Part shown: piece after piece, positions 1 through 8,987 of the stretch
Layout of the letters: the number at the start of each line of letters is the position of its first letter
Position numbering within the stretch: the first letter of the stretch is position 1
Origin: Dactylosporangium sucinum
Lineage (GTDB): Bacteria; Actinomycetota; Actinomycetes; Mycobacteriales; Micromonosporaceae
DNA length: 64,000 nt
Reading direction: 5' to 3'
Assembly (NCBI RefSeq): GCF_014647515.1
Contig: NZ_BMPI01000012.1
Location: 147,546-211,545 of the forward strand
Translations under genes and position numbers: made by a program
Notes under the pieces: model-generated
The model's input: only the letters and a program-made list of their open reading frames with translations
What the model was told of the DNA's origin: nothing
Database searches by the model: none

Positions 1-65
1 TGAACCTGCTCGTCGAGGCCTCCTACCTCGTCATCGACCCGAGGGTGCGCCGCGATGGGACGTAG
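1..65 (+). CDS. ABC oligopeptide transporter permease, C-terminal end (partial)
   Basis: Only the last 20 codons are in the window; the frame starts at base 3 and stops with TAG at 63-65. The tail contains DPRVR, the usual C-terminus of DppB/OppB-type inner-membrane permeases. It overlaps the next permease gene by 11 bases, as is common for dppB-dppC pairs, so the two permeases are translated from one message. The family call rests on this short tail and on the neighbours. Confidence 0.6.
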   Translation, partial: NLLVEASYLVIDPRVRRDGT

Positions 66-867
66 GCTCGCCGTCTCGGCCGCGGCGCTGGTCGTCCTCG
101 CCGTCGTCGCCGCCGCGCTGTGGCCGCAGCTGTTCACCGGCCACGACCCGAACGCGACCGACCCGCTCGCCTCGTTCCGCCCGCCCGGCGCCGGCCACTG
201 GTTCGGCACCGACCAGCTCGGCCGGGACCTGTTCGCGCGGGCCGTCCACGGCGCCCGGCACTCGCTGCGCATCGCCGCCGGCGCGACGCTCGTCGCGCTG
301 CTCGTGGCCGTACCGGTGAGCGTCCTGGCCGCGCTCGGCGGCCGGTTCGCCGACAGCGTCATCAGCCGGGTGCTCGACGTGCTGCTGTCGTTCCCGGCGC
401 TGCTGCTGGCCCTCGTCGTGGTCACCGTCGCCGGCCGGGGCGAGCTCAGCCTGCTGCTGGCGATCGGCCTGGCCGACATGCCCGGCTACGCCCGCCTGCT
501 GCGCTCCCGGCTGCTCGTGGTCCGCACCGCCGGCTACGTCGAGGCGGCCACCGGGCTCGGCGTCGGCCCGTGGACCTCGCTGTGGCGGCACATCCTGCCC
601 AACGCGGCCGGCCCGCTGCTGGTGACCGCCACGCTCGGGCTGGGCGCGGCCGTCATCTTCGCCTCCGGGCTGAGCTTCCTCGGCCTCGGCACCCAGCCGC
701 CGACCCCGGAGTGGGGCGCGATGCTCGCCGAGGGCCGCTCGACGCTCGCCGTCGCCTGGTGGGCCGGGGTCTTCCCGGGCCTGCTCATCACCGTCACCGC
801 GGTCGCCGTCACCATCCTCGGCCGCGACCTGCGTAACCGCTTCGGCGTCGGCTCGGTCCGGCCGTGA
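55..867 (+). CDS. ABC oligopeptide/nickel-type transporter permease (DppC-like)
   Basis: A 270-residue integral membrane protein with one N-terminal helix (about residues 4-25), a periplasmic-type stretch containing HWFGTDQLGRDLF (DppC/OppC signature), then the BPD_transp_1 core of about five helices. The EAA loop lies near EAATGLGVGPWTSLWRHILPN (about 163-183) and contacts the ATPase. GAGGG lies 9 bases before the ATG. It forms the second half of the channel with the upstream permease. The substrate class is inferred as oligopeptide from family membership; the binding protein lies upstream of the window, if present. Confidence 0.9.
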   Translation: MGRRLAVSAAALVVLAVVAAALWPQLFTGHDPNATDPLASFRPPGAGHWFGTDQLGRDLFARAVHGARHSLRIAAGATLVALLVAVPVSVLAALGGRFADSVISRVLDVLLSFPALLLALVVVTVAGRGELSLLLAIGLADMPGYARLLRSRLLVVRTAGYVEAATGLGVGPWTSLWRHILPNAAGPLLVTATLGLGAAVIFASGLSFLGLGTQPPTPEWGAMLAEGRSTLAVAWWAGVFPGLLITVTAVAVTILGRDLRNRFGVGSVRP

Positions 868-887
868 ACGAACATGGAGGTACCCCC

Positions 888-2189
888 GTGCCGACCGACC
901 GCTACGGACAGCGCGTGTCCACGGTGCACCAGGAGGCCGCCGCGGCGTACTTCGACGCCGTCGACGCGTACCTGGCCCTCGACGACACCGCCGTCGACGG
1001 CTTCGCCCAGGCGGTCGCGCTCGACCCCGGCCTCGCCGTCGCGCACCTCGGGCTCGGGCTCAGCCTGGCCTCGGCCGGCCGCGACGCCGAGGCCCGGGAG
1101 GCGTTCACCGCCGCCGTCCGGCTGCGCCGCGAGCGTCCCGACCGGCTCGGCCCGCGCGAGGCCCGCCAGATCGACCTCGTCACCGCGCCGCCCGCCAGCC
1201 TCGCCGCCTACGCCGAGCATCTGGAGGCACACCCCGGCGACCTCCTCGTGCTCGGGTTCGCCGCCGGGCTGCTCAGCGGCCGGCGCATCGCCGCCGGCAC
1301 CGGCCGCGCCGGCGTGCTCGCGCTGGCCGCGCCGTCGGCGGCCGCGTTCCCGGACGACTGGGCCCTGGCCGGGATCTGCGCGCTGGAGCTGGAGGAGGCC
1401 TGGCAGTTCGCGGAGGCCGAGGCCGCGGCCGAGCGCTCGCTGCTGGACCGGCCCGACAACCGCGCCGCCTGCCACGGGTACGTCCACGTCCTGCACGAGA
1501 CCGGGCGCATCGGCGCCGTGGAGTCGTTCCTCAACGGCTGGTTCGGCACCCGGCACCCGCGCTCGCCGCTGCAGACGCACCTGCGCTGGCATCACGCGCT
1601 CGTGGCGCTGGAGAACGACGACGCCGAGCTCGGGCTGCGGCGGTACCACACCGCCATCGACCCCCACGTCTCCACCCGCCGCACCACGCTCGTCGACGCC
1701 GCCGCCGTGCTGTGGCGGCTGCGGATCGACGGCCACACCGGCCTGCCGTGGGACCCGGTCGCCGAGCTTGCCCGCGCCCAGCTCGCGGCCGCGCGCGGCG
1801 CGCTGTTCGACGTGCACGCCGCCCTCGCCCTCGCCGCCGCCGACCGGGACGGCCTCGTCACCCTCCGCGCCGCGTGGGCGGCCGAGACCGCCCGGCCCAA
1901 CCGCGACGTCGTCCTCGCCGTCCTCGACGGCATCGCCGCGCACGCCGACGGCCGCTACGACGTGGCCGCCCAGCACCTCGGCGGCGTGGTCGCGGCGGTG
2001 GACCTCGTCGGCGGCAGCCGCCTGCAGCAGGACATCGTCGTGGACACGCTGTGCGACGCGTTGGCCCGCAGCGGGGACGCCGCCCGGGCCGCCGACATCC
2101 TGGCGGACCGCGGACACCGGCGCCGGTCGCGACGGGACGCGCGCTGGATCGCCGACCTGCGCCGGGCTTCCGCGGTGGCACCGCGATGA
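888..2189 (+). CDS. TTC38-like tetratricopeptide repeat protein
   Basis: About 433 residues without signal peptide or membrane helix. The N-terminal part (YFDAVDAYLALDDTAVDGFAQAVALDP and following) is a TPR-type helical pair. HVLHETGR followed by FLNGW matches the conserved core of TTC38-like proteins. I chose GTG 888 because GGAGG at 876-880 sits 7 bases upstream; an in-frame GTG at 864 overlaps the previous stop but lacks a Shine-Dalgarno. The stop overlaps the ATG of the ATPase gene (ATGA), so it is cotranslated with the transporter. Its function is not known to me; a cytosolic scaffold or regulator tied to peptide uptake is a guess. Confidence 0.8.
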   Translation: MPTDRYGQRVSTVHQEAAAAYFDAVDAYLALDDTAVDGFAQAVALDPGLAVAHLGLGLSLASAGRDAEAREAFTAAVRLRRERPDRLGPREARQIDLVTAPPASLAAYAEHLEAHPGDLLVLGFAAGLLSGRRIAAGTGRAGVLALAAPSAAAFPDDWALAGICALELEEAWQFAEAEAAAERSLLDRPDNRAACHGYVHVLHETGRIGAVESFLNGWFGTRHPRSPLQTHLRWHHALVALENDDAELGLRRYHTAIDPHVSTRRTTLVDAAAVLWRLRIDGHTGLPWDPVAELARAQLAAARGALFDVHAALALAAADRDGLVTLRAAWAAETARPNRDVVLAVLDGIAAHADGRYDVAAQHLGGVVAAVDLVGGSRLQQDIVVDTLCDALARSGDAARAADILADRGHRRRSRRDARWIADLRRASAVAPR

Positions 2190-3772
2190 GCCCCGACCCG
2201 GTCCTGGCCGCCGACGACCTGCACGTCACGTTCCGCACCGCCCGCGGTGCCGTCCAGGCGGTCCGGGGCATCGCCTTCACCCTCCACAAGGGACAGTGCC
2301 TGGCCATCGTCGGCGAGTCCGGGTCCGGCAAGAGCGCCACCGCCCGCGCCCTGCTCGGCCTGGCCGGCCCGGCCGCGACCGTCACCGCCGCGGCGCTGCG
2401 GCTCTCCGGCCGGGACCTGACCACGCTGACCGAGGCCCAGTGGCGGCGCCTGCGCGGCCGCGACATCGGGCTCGTCGCGCAGGACGCGCTCGGCTCGCTC
2501 AACCCGCTGCACCGGGTCGGCCGCGACGTCGGCGAGCCGCTGCGCCGGCACCGCCTGATCGCGCGGGCGCTGCGTCCCGGCCGGGCGGTCGCGGCGCTCG
2601 TCGACGCCGGGGTGCCGGAGGCGGGGGTGCGGGCGCAGCAGTACCCCCACCAGCTCTCCGGCGGCCTGCGCCAGCGGGCCCTCATCGCCTCCGCCACCAT
2701 CGCGAACCCGCCGGTCCTCGTCGTCGACGAACCGACCACCGCCCTCGACGTCACCGTGCAGGCGCAGGTGCTGACGCTGCTGGAGGAGCTCAAGGCCGGC
2801 GGCACCGCGCTACTCATGATCAGCCACGACCTGGCCGTGGTGGCCCGGATGGCCGACCACATCCTGGTGCTGCGCGAGGGTGTCGTCGTCGAGTCGGGCC
2901 CCCCGGCGTCGGTGCTCGGAGCGGCTCGCCACCCGTACACCCGGCGGCTCCTCGACGCTGTCCCCACCGGCCGGTCCCGCCGGGACCCCGGGCCCGCCGG
3001 CCCGGCGCTGCTCGAGGTGCGGGGGGTCAGCAAGCGGTACCGCCGCCCGGACGGCACCGACCACTCCGCCGTGCGCGACGTCTCGTTCACCGTCACCGCC
3101 GGCCGCACCGTCGGCGTCGTCGGCGAGTCCGGGTCCGGCAAGAGCACCGTGGCCCGCATCGCCCTCGGCCTGCTGCGCCCCGACGAGGGCGACGTCCGCT
3201 TCGCCGGCGCCCCGTGGAGTTCGGTGCCGGAACGGCGCCGCCGCCCGCAGCGCGGCCGCGTCCAGCTCATCCAGCAGGACCCGCTCGGCGCGTTCGACCC
3301 GCGTTTCACCGCCGGCCAGGTGATCGCCGAGGCGCTGCGGGCGGAGCGCGACCGGGGAGCCCGGCGCCGGCGCGTCGCCGAGCTCCTGGAGACCGTCGGC
3401 CTGGCCGCCTCGCTGGCCGAACGCCGCCCGGCCGAGATGTCCGGCGGCCAGCGCCAGCGCGTCGCGATCGCCCGGGCCCTGGCCACCGGCCCCGAGCTGC
3501 TCGTGTGCGACGAGCCGGTGTCCGCCCTGGACGTCTCCATCCAGGCCCAGATCCTCGAGCTGCTCGCCGACCTGCGGGCGCAGCGCGGCCTGGCGATGCT
3601 GTTCATCTCGCACGACCTGGCCGTCATCCGCCAGCTCAGCGACGAGGTCCTGGTGATGCAGGACGGCGCCGTGGTGGAGCGCGGCCCGGCCGACGACGTC
3701 TTCGACCGCCCCGCCGACCCCTACACCCGCCAACTCCTCGCCGCGGTTCCCACCCTTCCGGTGTACCGCTGA
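2186..3772 (+). CDS. Fused DppD-DppF type ABC transporter ATP-binding protein (two ATPase domains)
   Basis: 528 residues with two complete ABC ATPase domains in one chain. Each has Walker A GESGSGKS (residues 43-50 in the first), an ABC signature (LSGGLRQR and MSGGQRQR), Walker B with catalytic glutamate (VVDEPTTALD and VCDEPVSALD) and an H-loop (SHDLAVV and SHDLAVI). Both domains have the C-terminal PYTRxLL stretch typical of OppD/OppF proteins. It supplies both nucleotide-binding halves for the upstream permeases, so no separate DppF is needed. The ATG overlaps the previous stop by four bases. Confidence 0.95.
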   Translation: MSPDPVLAADDLHVTFRTARGAVQAVRGIAFTLHKGQCLAIVGESGSGKSATARALLGLAGPAATVTAAALRLSGRDLTTLTEAQWRRLRGRDIGLVAQDALGSLNPLHRVGRDVGEPLRRHRLIARALRPGRAVAALVDAGVPEAGVRAQQYPHQLSGGLRQRALIASATIANPPVLVVDEPTTALDVTVQAQVLTLLEELKAGGTALLMISHDLAVVARMADHILVLREGVVVESGPPASVLGAARHPYTRRLLDAVPTGRSRRDPGPAGPALLEVRGVSKRYRRPDGTDHSAVRDVSFTVTAGRTVGVVGESGSGKSTVARIALGLLRPDEGDVRFAGAPWSSVPERRRRPQRGRVQLIQQDPLGAFDPRFTAGQVIAEALRAERDRGARRRRVAELLETVGLAASLAERRPAEMSGGQRQRVAIARALATGPELLVCDEPVSALDVSIQAQILELLADLRAQRGLAMLFISHDLAVIRQLSDEVLVMQDGAVVERGPADDVFDRPADPYTRQLLAAVPTLPVYR

Positions 3773-3817
3773 AGCCGCCCGGCTCGACGAGGCGGACCCG
3801 CCGCACCGGTGTGACAA

Positions 3818-3832
3818 CGACCGCAGCGGTCG
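3818..3832. other. Short perfect palindrome upstream of bioY
   Basis: CGACCGC and GCGGTCG arms flank a single base. A second small inverted repeat, CGGTT-g-AACCG, follows at 3857-3867, directly before the bioY ribosome site. Either could be a repressor site for bioY or chance in GC-rich DNA. I cannot assign a regulator. Confidence 0.25.
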
Positions 3833-3882
3833 CGGCGGAACGGGCGCACCCTTGAGCGGTTGAACCGAAAGGGAGGTCGTTG

Positions 3883-4473
3883 ATGGTTACCGAGGGTCTC
3901 GCTGTACGCCCGGCCGGCGTCATCGCGGATCGGTTGCCCGGTGCGCTGGTCCGCGACGCCGCGCTCGTCGCCGGCGGCGCGGCGCTGACCGGGGCGGCCG
4001 CCCAGATCGCGGTGAGCATCGAGCCGCTGTCGCCGGTGCCGCTGTCGGGGCAGACCTTCGCCGTGCTGATCGTCGGCGCCGCCCTGGGTCCGGTCCGCGG
4101 CGTCGCCGCCATGGCGCTCTACCTGGCGGTGGGAGTGGCCGGGGTGCCGTGGTTCGCCCAGGGCTCGAGCGGCGCGGGCGCGGCGTCGTTCGGCTACGTC
4201 GTCGGGTTCGTGCTGGCGGCGGCCGTGGTCGGGGCGCTGGCCCGGCGCGGCGGCGACCGCACCCCGGTGCGGACCGTGGGCACCATGATCGCCGGCAACC
4301 TTGCGATCTACGCCGTCGGCGTGCCGTATCTGGCGCTGGCCCGCGACCTGTCCGCCGTCGCCGCCGTCGAGGCCGGTGTCGTGCCGTTCCTGGCCGGCGA
4401 CGCGCTGAAGGTCCTGCTGGCCGCCGGCCTGCTCCCCGGGGCCTGGCTGCTCACCCGCCGCGCCGGTCGCTGA
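3883..4473 (+). CDS. bioY: Biotin transporter substrate-binding subunit BioY
   Basis: 196 residues, about six membrane helices. The family landmarks PVPLSGQTFAVLIVGAALGP, YLAVGVAGVPWFA and PFLAGDALK are all present; the first motif is part of the biotin-binding S-component fold. GGGAGG lies 6 bases before ATG 3883. No BioM ATPase or BioN permease gene is adjacent, so it either shares an energy-coupling module encoded elsewhere or works alone, as reported for some BioY proteins. A hairpin follows the stop directly. Confidence 0.93.
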   Translation: MVTEGLAVRPAGVIADRLPGALVRDAALVAGGAALTGAAAQIAVSIEPLSPVPLSGQTFAVLIVGAALGPVRGVAAMALYLAVGVAGVPWFAQGSSGAGAASFGYVVGFVLAAAVVGALARRGGDRTPVRTVGTMIAGNLAIYAVGVPYLALARDLSAVAAVEAGVVPFLAGDALKVLLAAGLLPGAWLLTRRAGR

Positions 4474-4494
4474 CCGGCCGCCCCCCGGGCCGGT
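4473..4494 (+). terminator. Hairpin terminator after bioY
   Basis: ACCGGCC (4473-4479) pairs with GGCCGGT (4488-4494) across an 8-base loop, starting on the last base of the bioY stop and followed by TTTC. This is a 7-bp stem with a very short T run, consistent with an actinobacterial intrinsic terminator. Confidence 0.5.
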
Positions 4495-4546
4495 TTCGGC
4501 TCCGGGGATCGCTCAGGTCCGGGCCGTCGACGCCGATGACCGGACC

Positions 4547-5812
4547 ATGGGTCGTTCGTCGGGGTCGGAACGCTGGGCGCGTGGCGGCGGGTCACGGCCG
4601 CGGACGTTCGCGCGTGGCGCCGACGAGCCGTACGAGATCCGCGCGGCCCGGCGGGCGACACTGCCCGACACCTGGCTCCTGGCGGTGGCCGCCCTGTTGT
4701 GGAGTCAGGCGGTCGGCTGGTTCGCGCTGTTGATCACCGGACGCGTCTGGGCGTTGGCGTGGATCGTGGCCGACGGCGCGATCCAGGCCGGCCGGATGTG
4801 GCTGACGCTGCGGCACCGGCGGGCGGCATCCGGACGCGGGCACCCGCCCCACCGCGGCCTCGTGCTGGCGAACGTCATCTGGTTCGTCGTCATGGCCGCC
4901 GGCGTCGTCGGCGCGTTGCGCGCCGGCGACCCGCGCCTGCTGGTGCTGGGGTGCATCCTGCCCATCGGGTTCATGGGCTACGTCGCCTCCCGCTACGCCG
5001 CGTTCCCCCGCCTGGCAGCGCCGCTGTTGTACCTGATGGGCGCGGCGCAGGTGGTGGGATTCCTCGCCGTGCCGCAGCTGCGCGCGGTGGCCGTCCTGGC
5101 CCCGGCCGCGCCGATCGCCTTCCACCTGCTCGTCCTGCAGAACCACACGATCCTGATCAGCGCATTCGTGGCGCAGCAGGAGAACTTCCGGCTCTCCATG
5201 CACGACCCGCTGACCGGTCTCGCCAACCGCCTGCTGCTGCGCGAGCGCACGGCCGCCCTGCTCGACGGCCTGGCCCGCGACCACCGACAGGACGCCTTCG
5301 CCGTGCTGTGCCTCGACCTGGACGGGTTCAAGCCGATCAACGACCGGCACGGGCACGCCGTCGGCGACCGGCTGCTCAAGAGCGTGGCCGTCCGGCTGCG
5401 CCAGGCCGTGCGCGGGCAGGACCTGGTCTGCCGGATCGGCGGGGACGAGTTCGTGGTCGTGCTGCCGGGCGTCACCGCCGCGGCCGCCGTCCACACCGCC
5501 GAACGGCTCATCGAGGCCTGCGGTCTGCCCTACCACCTCGACGACGCGGCGACAGTGCGGGTCGGCGTCAGCGTCGGCATCGCCCTGGCCCCCGAACACG
5601 GCACGTCCACCGATGAGCTCCTCCTGCACGCCGACGCCGCGCTGTACGCGTCGAAACGGCGCTCGAAGGGCTCCTGGACCGTCCACCCGGCGCCGATCGC
5701 CGGCCCCGACGCAACCGGTGCGCGACGCGCATCCGGACCGGTCACTGACCTCGGCCCGACGGCCGGCCCGGATGTGGCCGCAGGTTCAGCGGCCCGGGCT
5801 CGTTCCTGCTAG
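4547..5812 (+). CDS. Membrane-bound GGDEF diguanylate cyclase
   Basis: 421 residues. The N-terminal half has about six hydrophobic helices (residues 42-198). The GGDEF domain starts at MHDPLTGLANRLLL (218-231), with the metal and nucleotide site DLDGFKPINDRHGH and the intact active-site loop GGDEF (298-302). RGQD (289-292), five residues before GGDEF, is the inhibitory c-di-GMP I-site. It should make cyclic di-GMP from two GTP with product feedback. No EAL domain is present. The 3' end overlaps the convergent glpD 3' end by 27 bases. The signal sensed by the membrane part is not visible. Confidence 0.92.
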   Translation: MGRSSGSERWARGGGSRPRTFARGADEPYEIRAARRATLPDTWLLAVAALLWSQAVGWFALLITGRVWALAWIVADGAIQAGRMWLTLRHRRAASGRGHPPHRGLVLANVIWFVVMAAGVVGALRAGDPRLLVLGCILPIGFMGYVASRYAAFPRLAAPLLYLMGAAQVVGFLAVPQLRAVAVLAPAAPIAFHLLVLQNHTILISAFVAQQENFRLSMHDPLTGLANRLLLRERTAALLDGLARDHRQDAFAVLCLDLDGFKPINDRHGHAVGDRLLKSVAVRLRQAVRGQDLVCRIGGDEFVVVLPGVTAAAAVHTAERLIEACGLPYHLDDAATVRVGVSVGIALAPEHGTSTDELLLHADAALYASKRRSKGSWTVHPAPIAGPDATGARRASGPVTDLGPTAGPDVAAGSAARARSC

Positions 5813-7354
5813 GACGCTGCCGATCTGCTCACGGATCAGCGCAGTGTCCAGGCCTCGAACGGTGAGTGTCGTCCGCCGCCGTACGACATCCTCGACGGTG
5901 ACCGCCCACTCCCGGTCGCGGGCGAAGGCCACCTGGGCCCAGATGTCGGGACCGTCGGGATGGACGCGTTCGGCGAGTGCCGGGTCGTCACGCATCAGCT
6001 GTGCGAGATCGAACGCGACGGAACCATAGTGCGAGGCGAGGTGGCTGGCGATGTCGCCGGCGAGGCTGACGCCCCGCTCGCGCTCCAGTTGGAGGCGACG
6101 AGCGACCGCATCGGCGTTGGCGAGGCCGGGCAGGGGGACCATCCGCGGCCCACGGGCGATCGTCGCCCCGAGCGGACGGCCGGGCAGCTTGGTGAGCGCG
6201 TCGAAGACGACCTTGCCGATGTGGCGGTACGTGGTCCACTTGCCACCCGCGACCGACAGCATGCCCCCGCGCCCCCGGGTGAGTACGGTTTCCCGCTTGG
6301 CTTCGCTGACGTCACCCGGACCGCCGGGCAGCACCCGCAGGCCGGCGAACGTGTAGGTGATGTCCTCGCGCCGCAGCTGGTAGTCGGCGACCGCGTGGCC
6401 GGCCTCGTCGAGAATCTGGCTGATGTCGGCGTCGGTGACCGCGACAGCGGCCGGGTCGTTGTCGTACGGCTCGTCGGTGGTGCCCAGCAGCAGGTGGTCC
6501 TCCCACGGGATCGCGAACGAGACGCGGTACTTGTCGATCGGTATCGTCAGCGCGGCCTGCCACGCGTCGGCACGGCGAAGCACCAGGTGCGCGCCCTTGG
6601 ACAGCCGGACGCTCGGGGCGGCGGCCGGGTCCTCCAGCCGTCGCAGGTGGTCGACCCATGGGCCGGTCGCGTTCAGCACGAGCCGGGCGTTGACACCGAA
6701 CTCGACGCCGTCGATCTGGTCACGCACATCGGCTCCGGTGACCCGGCCCCGGGTGGTGCGCAGGCCGACGACGCGAGCGTGGTTGAGGACGTCGGCGCCG
6801 GCGGCGACCGCCGCCTGCACGGTCATGACGGCCACCCGGCTGTCGTTCATCTGGTGGTCGCCGTAGACGGCCGCCGCTTTGAGGCCGCTCGTCCGTAACG
6901 CCGGCACCCGGTCGGCTGCCTGCCGAGGGGTGATGACCCGGCCGAGGCCGTCACCGAACGCCGACAGCGCCGAGTAGAGGAACACGCCGGCGCCGAGCTT
7001 CGCCGCGCCGTGCGGGCTCCCGCGATAGATCGGCACCACGAACGTCAATGGTTTGACGAGGTGGGGTGCGATGTCCGAGGCGAGGGCGCGGCGTTCGCGA
7101 TGGTTCTCGGCGACCAGTTTGAAGTTGCCGGTCTGCAGGTACCGCAGCCCGCCGTGGACGAGTTTGCTCGAGGCGCTCGACGTCGCTCCGGCGAAGTCGT
7201 TGGCGTCGACCATCGCTACCCGCAGCCCGGATTGTGCCGCCATCCAGGTGACGGCGGTACCGAGGATGCCCCCTCCGATGACGAGCAGGTCGTAGGTGTT
7301 CTGGGACAGTTCGGCGCGTGTCTGTACTCGTCCGGCGAGCGCGGCGACGGGCAT
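5786..7354 (-). CDS. glpD: Aerobic glycerol-3-phosphate dehydrogenase GlpD
   Basis: 522 residues. Oxidises sn-glycerol-3-phosphate to dihydroxyacetone phosphate with FAD, passing electrons to quinone at the membrane. The FAD dinucleotide motif VIGGGILGTAV is near residues 25-35; LVHGGLRYLQTGNF, NATGPWVD and SVAGGKWTTYR are DAO/GlpD signatures, followed by a C-terminal helical domain. AGGAG lies 7 bases before ATG. It is the last gene of the iclR-glpK-glpD operon, 55 bases after glpK. Confidence 0.96.
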   Translation of the reverse strand: MPVAALAGRVQTRAELSQNTYDLLVIGGGILGTAVTWMAAQSGLRVAMVDANDFAGATSSASSKLVHGGLRYLQTGNFKLVAENHRERRALASDIAPHLVKPLTFVVPIYRGSPHGAAKLGAGVFLYSALSAFGDGLGRVITPRQAADRVPALRTSGLKAAAVYGDHQMNDSRVAVMTVQAAVAAGADVLNHARVVGLRTTRGRVTGADVRDQIDGVEFGVNARLVLNATGPWVDHLRRLEDPAAAPSVRLSKGAHLVLRRADAWQAALTIPIDKYRVSFAIPWEDHLLLGTTDEPYDNDPAAVAVTDADISQILDEAGHAVADYQLRREDITYTFAGLRVLPGGPGDVSEAKRETVLTRGRGGMLSVAGGKWTTYRHIGKVVFDALTKLPGRPLGATIARGPRMVPLPGLANADAVARRLQLERERGVSLAGDIASHLASHYGSVAFDLAQLMRDDPALAERVHPDGPDIWAQVAFARDREWAVTVEDVVRRRTTLTVRGLDTALIREQIGSVLAGTSPGR

Positions 7355-7409
7355 CGTGATCTCCTGCGGCGATTGCCGGCCGACGGCGCGGCCGGGTGGG
7401 CGTTTCGGG

Positions 7410-8885
7410 CTAGGCCTCGATCCATTCGAGGGTTCGGCGCACCGCTTTGTGCCAGTTGTGCAGTTCCCGGCGGCGGGTCTCCTCGGTGATCGCCGGCAGC
7501 CACTGGCCGGCTCTGTGCCAGTTGGCGCGCAGGCTGTCGAGGTCCGGCCAGTAGCCGACGGCCAGGCCGGCGGCGTACGCCGCGCCGAGGCAGGTCGTTT
7601 CGGCGACCACCGGGCGCACGACCGGCACCGCGAGGATGTCGGCGAGGTTCTGCATGAGCAGGTTGTTGGTGGTCATCCCGCCGTCGGCCCGCAGGGTCGT
7701 GATCGCCGCGCCGGAGTCGGCGTTCATCGCTTCGACGACGTCGTACGTCTGGAACGCCGTCGCCTCCAGCACCGCCCGGGCGAGGTGTCCTTTCGTGACG
7801 AAGGCCGTCAGCCCGGCGATGACGCCGCGCGCGTCGCTGCGCCAGTGCGGGGCGAACAGTCCCGAGAATGCCGGAACGAAGTAGCAGCCACCGTTGTCCG
7901 CAACGGTGCGGGCCAGGGTTTCGACCTCCGAGGCGGTGGAGATGAGGCCGAAGTTGTCCCGAAGCCACTGCACCAGCGACCCGGTGACCGCGATCGCCCC
8001 TTCGAGCGCATACGTCGCGGGTTGGTCGCCGATCTGGTAGCCGACGGTCGTGAGGAGGCCGTGCTTCGACCACACCGGTTGCGCACCGGTGTTCATCAGC
8101 AGGAAGCTGCCGGAGCCGTACGTGCTCTTCGTCGCACCCGGTTCGAAGCAGGTCTGGCCGAACAGCGCGGCCTGCTGATCGCCGAGCGCGGAGGCCACCG
8201 GCACGCCGTCGGCGGTGTGCCCGTAGACCTCGGCCGACGGGCGGATCTCCGGAAGCATCGCGCGCGGAACCCCGATCACGCCGAGCATCTCGTCGTCCCA
8301 CTGCAGCGTGTGCAGGTTCATCAGCATGGTGCGGCTGGCGTTGGTGACGTCGGTGACGTGCCGTCCCGTGAGGTTCCAGATCAGCCAACTGTCGATGGTG
8401 CCGAACAGCACGTCGCCCCGCTCGGCCCGCGCACGCAGGCCGGGTGTCTCGTCCAGCAGCCAGCGGATCTTCGGGCCGGAGAAGTACGTCGCCGGTGGAA
8501 GGCCGGCGCGTTCGCGGAACAGTTCGGCATGGTCGGCCAGTTCGTGCAGGAGCGTGTCGGTGCGGGTGTCCTGCCAGACGATCGCGGGCGCCACCGGGCG
8601 GCCCGTCCGGCGATCCCACAGCACGGTCGTCTCGCGTTGGTTGGTGATCCCGAGCGCGACGATCTCGCCGGGCCGCAGACCGGCCCCGCTGACCGCGTCG
8701 GCCAGCACGACGCGCACCGCCTGCCAGATCTCCTCCGCGTCGTGCTCGACCCAGCCCGGTCGCGGATAGATCTGCCGGTGTTCGCGCTGTGCGACGGAGA
8801 TGATGTTCCCCCGGTGGTCGAACACGATGCACCGGCTCGACGTCGTTCCTTGATCGATCGCCGCGATGAACTTCTCAGCTGGCAA
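7410..8885 (-). CDS. glpK: Glycerol kinase GlpK
   Basis: About 491 residues. Phosphorylates glycerol with ATP. FGGY-kinase signatures are present: [18 protein letters not shown] (phosphate loop), [10 protein letters not shown], and the C-terminal [12 protein letters not shown] and [14 protein letters not shown] prefer the TTG start at 8885 because GAGGGG (8897-8892) sits 6 bases before it and because ATG 8918 lies inside the operator and GTG 8963 inside the predicted -35 element. With TTG the protein starts a few residues before the first strand, as in known GlpK. No glpF facilitator gene is next to it, unlike the Streptomyces gyl operon. Confidence 0.95.
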   Translation of the reverse strand: MPAEKFIAAIDQGTTSSRCIVFDHRGNIISVAQREHRQIYPRPGWVEHDAEEIWQAVRVVLADAVSGAGLRPGEIVALGITNQRETTVLWDRRTGRPVAPAIVWQDTRTDTLLHELADHAELFRERAGLPPATYFSGPKIRWLLDETPGLRARAERGDVLFGTIDSWLIWNLTGRHVTDVTNASRTMLMNLHTLQWDDEMLGVIGVPRAMLPEIRPSAEVYGHTADGVPVASALGDQQAALFGQTCFEPGATKSTYGSGSFLLMNTGAQPVWSKHGLLTTVGYQIGDQPATYALEGAIAVTGSLVQWLRDNFGLISTASEVETLARTVADNGGCYFVPAFSGLFAPHWRSDARGVIAGLTAFVTKGHLARAVLEATAFQTYDVVEAMNADSGAAITTLRADGGMTTNNLLMQNLADILAVPVVRPVVAETTCLGAAYAAGLAVGYWPDLDSLRANWHRAGQWLPAITEETRRRELHNWHKAVRRTLEWIEA

Positions 8886-8905
8886 GAGCGGCCCCTCACA
8901 GTCAG

Positions 8906-8930
8906 CGTCGTTCGGCATTGTCGAACGACG
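8906..8930 (-). promoter_or_regulatory. IclR-type operator in front of glpK
   Basis: A perfect inverted repeat: CGTCGTTCG (8906-8914), spacer GCATTGT, CGAACGACG (8922-8930). The same architecture (TTCG, 7-base spacer with CATTG core, CGAA) occurs before iclR at 9747-9775. It lies just downstream of the predicted -10, covering about +1 to +25, where bound repressor would block transcription. Confidence 0.75.
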
Positions 8931-8935
8931 AGTGG

Positions 8936-8965
8936 ATCGTATGCGGTTGTCTCGTGGTGCCACAA
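8936..8965 (-). promoter_or_regulatory. Predicted glpK promoter
   Basis: On the minus strand TTGTGG (8965-8960) and TACGAT (8941-8936) are separated by 18 bases, a reasonable fit to the vegetative -35/-10 pattern of actinomycetes. The predicted start of transcription, near 8929, falls on the edge of the operator. Confidence 0.5.
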
Positions 8966-8987
8966 GGACGCGATCAGTGCGATTTCG

